Origin: Sinorhizobium sp. 8-89
Lineage (GTDB): Bacteria; Pseudomonadota; Alphaproteobacteria; Rhizobiales; Rhizobiaceae
DNA: 64,000 bases
Direction: 5' to 3'
Assembly: GCF_030124325.1 (NCBI RefSeq)
Contig: NZ_JASKLR010000004.1
Span: forward strand, 62,001 to 126,000
The notes beneath the pieces are model-generated. The model searched no databases. It was given only the letters and a program-made list of their open reading frames with translations, and was not told the origin of the DNA. This document shows positions 62,250-64,000 of this stretch, piece after piece. The first letter of the stretch is position 1. Every line of letters begins with the position of its first letter. Position numbers and translations under genes: made by a program.

Positions 62250-63086
62250 TTACCAGAGGGAGAAGCGCAGGCCCGCGCGGATCTCGTGGCGCGAAAGGCC
62301 GTCGTCATGGCCCTTGGCGCCACTGGCGCCGGCAAGCGCCTCGGTTCCGAATCCGAACATGTCGCCATCCGCGATATGGGAATAGCGGTAGCCGAGATCG
62401 AATTTCAGCCGATCTGTGATGTCGTAGGAGACACCGGCCATGAGCGCATAGGTGAAGCGCCAGCTGTCTTCTCCGTCATAGGACGCTCCACCTGCCCCAC
62501 CCGCGCAGGCGCCGCCCCCTGGAACACAGGTTGCCGTCTCGCGGACGGTGTTCCAGTTGATGTTCGTGGCGCCGATGCCCGCGCCGAGATAAGGCGTGAA
62601 GCCGGCAAGTGTCGCCAGGTCGACATAGCCGTTCGCCATGAGCCCGAGCGCGGAAAAATTGGCACTGTGCGAGAAGTCGCACGACGTTCCGACGCCTTGG
62701 CCTGCGCAGGGAGTGGCTGACAGCGACGAGCCGTCGAACCGGCCCTCGAAATATTCCGCCGTTATGTCGGCGCGCACCACGTCGTTAAATCGATAGCCGA
62801 TGCCGATCGTCCCTGAGATCGGCTTGTCAAAACGAGCACTATCGAATGGAACGTTGTTGTAGGTACTCGTTCCGGCGTCGAAGGTGCGATACGAGGGATC
62901 GCCCTCGTCGCGCCACGGCGCATAACCGATGTCGCCGCGCAAATAGAGACCGCTGCTGCGCTCCGCTTTCGTCGAGATGGTAATCTCCGGCGCGTCGAGC
63001 AAATCCTCGTCTGCGGCCTCCACCATGCCGGAGAGCAGAAAACCGGCGCTGAAAGCGATGCCGCAAATCCCGTTCCGCCAATGCAT
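62250..63086 (-). CDS. outer-membrane beta-barrel protein (Omp25/RopB-like)
   Basis: 278 residues. Signal peptide MHWRNGICGIAFSAGFLLSGMVEA, a short N-terminal linker, then an eight-stranded-type barrel with alternating strands (GLYLRGDIGYAPW, ISGTIGIGYRFNDVVRADITAEYF, LTPYLGAGIG-like) and a terminal aromatic, RFSLW, used by the BAM complex. Includes a Gly/Ala/Cys-rich loop (CVPGGGACAGGAGGASYDG). A paralogue follows upstream at 63298. Family members bind LPS and may serve as porin-like structural proteins. Confidence 0.87.
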   Translation of the reverse strand: MHWRNGICGIAFSAGFLLSGMVEAADEDLLDAPEITISTKAERSSGLYLRGDIGYAPWRDEGDPSYRTFDAGTSTYNNVPFDSARFDKPISGTIGIGYRFNDVVRADITAEYFEGRFDGSSLSATPCAGQGVGTSCDFSHSANFSALGLMANGYVDLATLAGFTPYLGAGIGATNINWNTVRETATCVPGGGACAGGAGGASYDGEDSWRFTYALMAGVSYDITDRLKFDLGYRYSHIADGDMFGFGTEALAGASGAKGHDDGLSRHEIRAGLRFSLW

Positions 63087-63297
63087 GTCCGCGCCCTGTC
63101 AGTATTCGTATCAGCGGCCATGACGGCCCGCTTGCTGGCGTTAACTATTGGCAGCGACAAGTTAACCATCGGTTAAGCATATTGATTGACGGAAAATTTA
63201 AGGAAATCCGGCACGGCGGCCGTCCCTCGAAAGGTGAGCCCGAAGTGAAAGGGGCCGCATGGCGGCCCCCGGACGATGTCTCGCTCTGCAGCCCGGA
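63087..63297. other. intergenic region between the two barrel genes
   Basis: 211 bases. GGTTAACTTGT-like sequence (TTAAC near 63139 and TTAACCATCGGTTAA at 63162-63176) gives a TTAA-N7-TTAA spacing, the CtrA consensus. A GGGGCCGC...GCGGCCCC hairpin (63252-63268) could terminate the upstream gene on the minus strand. Confidence 0.5.
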
Positions 63298-64000
63298 CTA
63301 TTGCAGGGCGTAGCGCATGCCGAGCTTGAAGTCATGCGACGTGATGTCTTCGAAGTGCATCGGGGCGTTCACCGTGGAGCCGTCGTAGGTACGAATATTG
63401 CCGGTCTTTGCGTCGCCGAGATCGACGTAGCTGTAGCCGAGATCGAGCGCCAAGCGTTCGGTCGCCTGATAGGCGACGCCGGCATGCACTGCCCAGGCAA
63501 AGTTCCAGGTCGGGTCGTCGTCGGCATAGGCAACGCCGAGGTTCGGCACGTTGATGTCACGGAAACCCGAGATCCTGTTTCGCGAGGCACCGATGCCGGC
63601 GCCTACGTAGGGCTTAATGCCGTACCACTCGCCGATGTCGACATAGGCGTTGGCCATCAAAAGCCACTCCGATTTGGCGCCGTCATAGTCGTTCGTGCCA
63701 TCCCAGATCGGACCGGTCGGGCCGCTGTGGCCGTACCGGTCGAGCGCCGCAAAATCCGCCTTGCCGCGGTATTCGACGATACCGTCCAGGCGCAGCCAGT
63801 CATTGAATTGATAACCGATACCGACGCCGGCGAGCGGCGCGCTGTCGAACTCGCCTTCGTCGAGGAATTCGTGGAGTTCCACGACATCCATGAGCTCATG
63901 CTTCATTTGACCGAGTTTCTGGTTGCTCATGCCCAGATGGCCGCGCAGATACCAGCCGCTGGGCACTATAACCGGTGCAGGATCTTCGACATAAAGGTCG
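63298..64000 (-). CDS. outer-membrane beta-barrel protein, 5' end outside the window
   Basis: C-terminal 233 codons visible, to the window edge. Reads DLYVEDPAPVIVPSGWYLRGHLGMS then strand-like segments GVGIGYQFNDWLRLDGIVEYRG, KPYVGAGIGASRN, RLALDLGYSYVDLGD and the end HDFKLGMRYALQ. Same family as the preceding gene but with little sequence identity, so an old duplication. The last residue is Gln, with the usual terminal aromatic two or three positions before it. Confidence 0.85.
   Translation of the reverse strand, partial: DLYVEDPAPVIVPSGWYLRGHLGMSNQKLGQMKHELMDVVELHEFLDEGEFDSAPLAGVGIGYQFNDWLRLDGIVEYRGKADFAALDRYGHSGPTGPIWDGTNDYDGAKSEWLLMANAYVDIGEWYGIKPYVGAGIGASRNRISGFRDINVPNLGVAYADDDPTWNFAWAVHAGVAYQATERLALDLGYSYVDLGDAKTGNIRTYDGSTVNAPMHFEDITSHDFKLGMRYALQ

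Noticed and set aside
1..64000. CRISPR array or rRNA operon
   Set aside because: No regularly spaced direct repeats and no rRNA-like sequence were seen anywhere in the window.

Overview
The window is chromosomal DNA of a Sinorhizobium (Ensifer) type alphaproteobacterium, very probably of the S. meliloti group. The evidence is the gene content (cobST, a hutXWV-type histidine transporter, ctrA with sciP and fliJ, chpT, eipA, rpoH next to a large acidic membrane protein, purA and serAC), the high GC coding style, and repeated copies of palindromic intergenic elements of the kind known as RIMEs in rhizobia. This assignment rests on recognition of protein families, not on a database search.

Layout. 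1-5.8 kb: end of rpmB, a queuosine-precursor transporter, an exported esterase-like phytase-family protein, the cobaltochelatase subunits cobT and cobS, and a C-terminal J-domain protein. 6-14.2 kb: bolA, a CBS-domain membrane protein with aroB and aroK in one overlapping run, then xerD, accA, an L,D-transpeptidase-like lipoprotein with a TusA-like protein, and a small membrane methyltransferase. 14.2-20.7 kb: a histidine-rich COG0523 GTPase, a D,D-carboxypeptidase, an M20 amidohydrolase with an Lrp-type regulator, and an alcohol dehydrogenase facing an AraC regulator. 20.8-31 kb: a kinase/M23/aminotransferase fusion, then the hut locus (hutC, hutF, hutXWV, a hutH-like gene, hutD). The hutH-like protein lacks exactly the Ala-Ser-Gly triplet that makes the MIO cofactor.

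31-41.3 kb is accessory. It begins with a two-gene unit: a PqqD/RRE-like plus HPr-kinase-like fusion, and a nucleotidyltransferase. A 7.4-kb prophage remnant follows, bounded by 48-bp direct repeats, one of which is the 3' half of an intact tRNA-Met(CAU) gene. It holds a 5'-truncated integrase abutting a tail-protein fragment at a deletion scar, an apparently complete lysis cassette with nested spanins, three XRE-type regulators, a RelE-type toxin-antitoxin pair, and several orphan or chimeric antitoxin-like genes.

41.4-49.4 kb: mnmA, a LuxR-type regulator, then the cell-cycle region (sciP, fliJ, ctrA, a receiver-only protein, chpT, eipA). The ctrA upstream region carries five GANTC (CcrM) sites in about 130 bp. 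49.5-64 kb: a membrane-anchored coiled-coil protein, a TrmH-family methyltransferase, an RluA-type synthase, rpoH, a large acidic membrane protein, purA, an EamA transporter, the serC-serA operon with a structured leader, and two outer-membrane beta-barrel genes, the second cut by the window end.

Functional links: chpT passes phosphate to CtrA, SciP restrains CtrA, and eipA and fliJ are plausible CtrA-controlled genes. The hut locus takes up histidine and holds one late step of its breakdown; hutU, hutI and hutG are not in the window.
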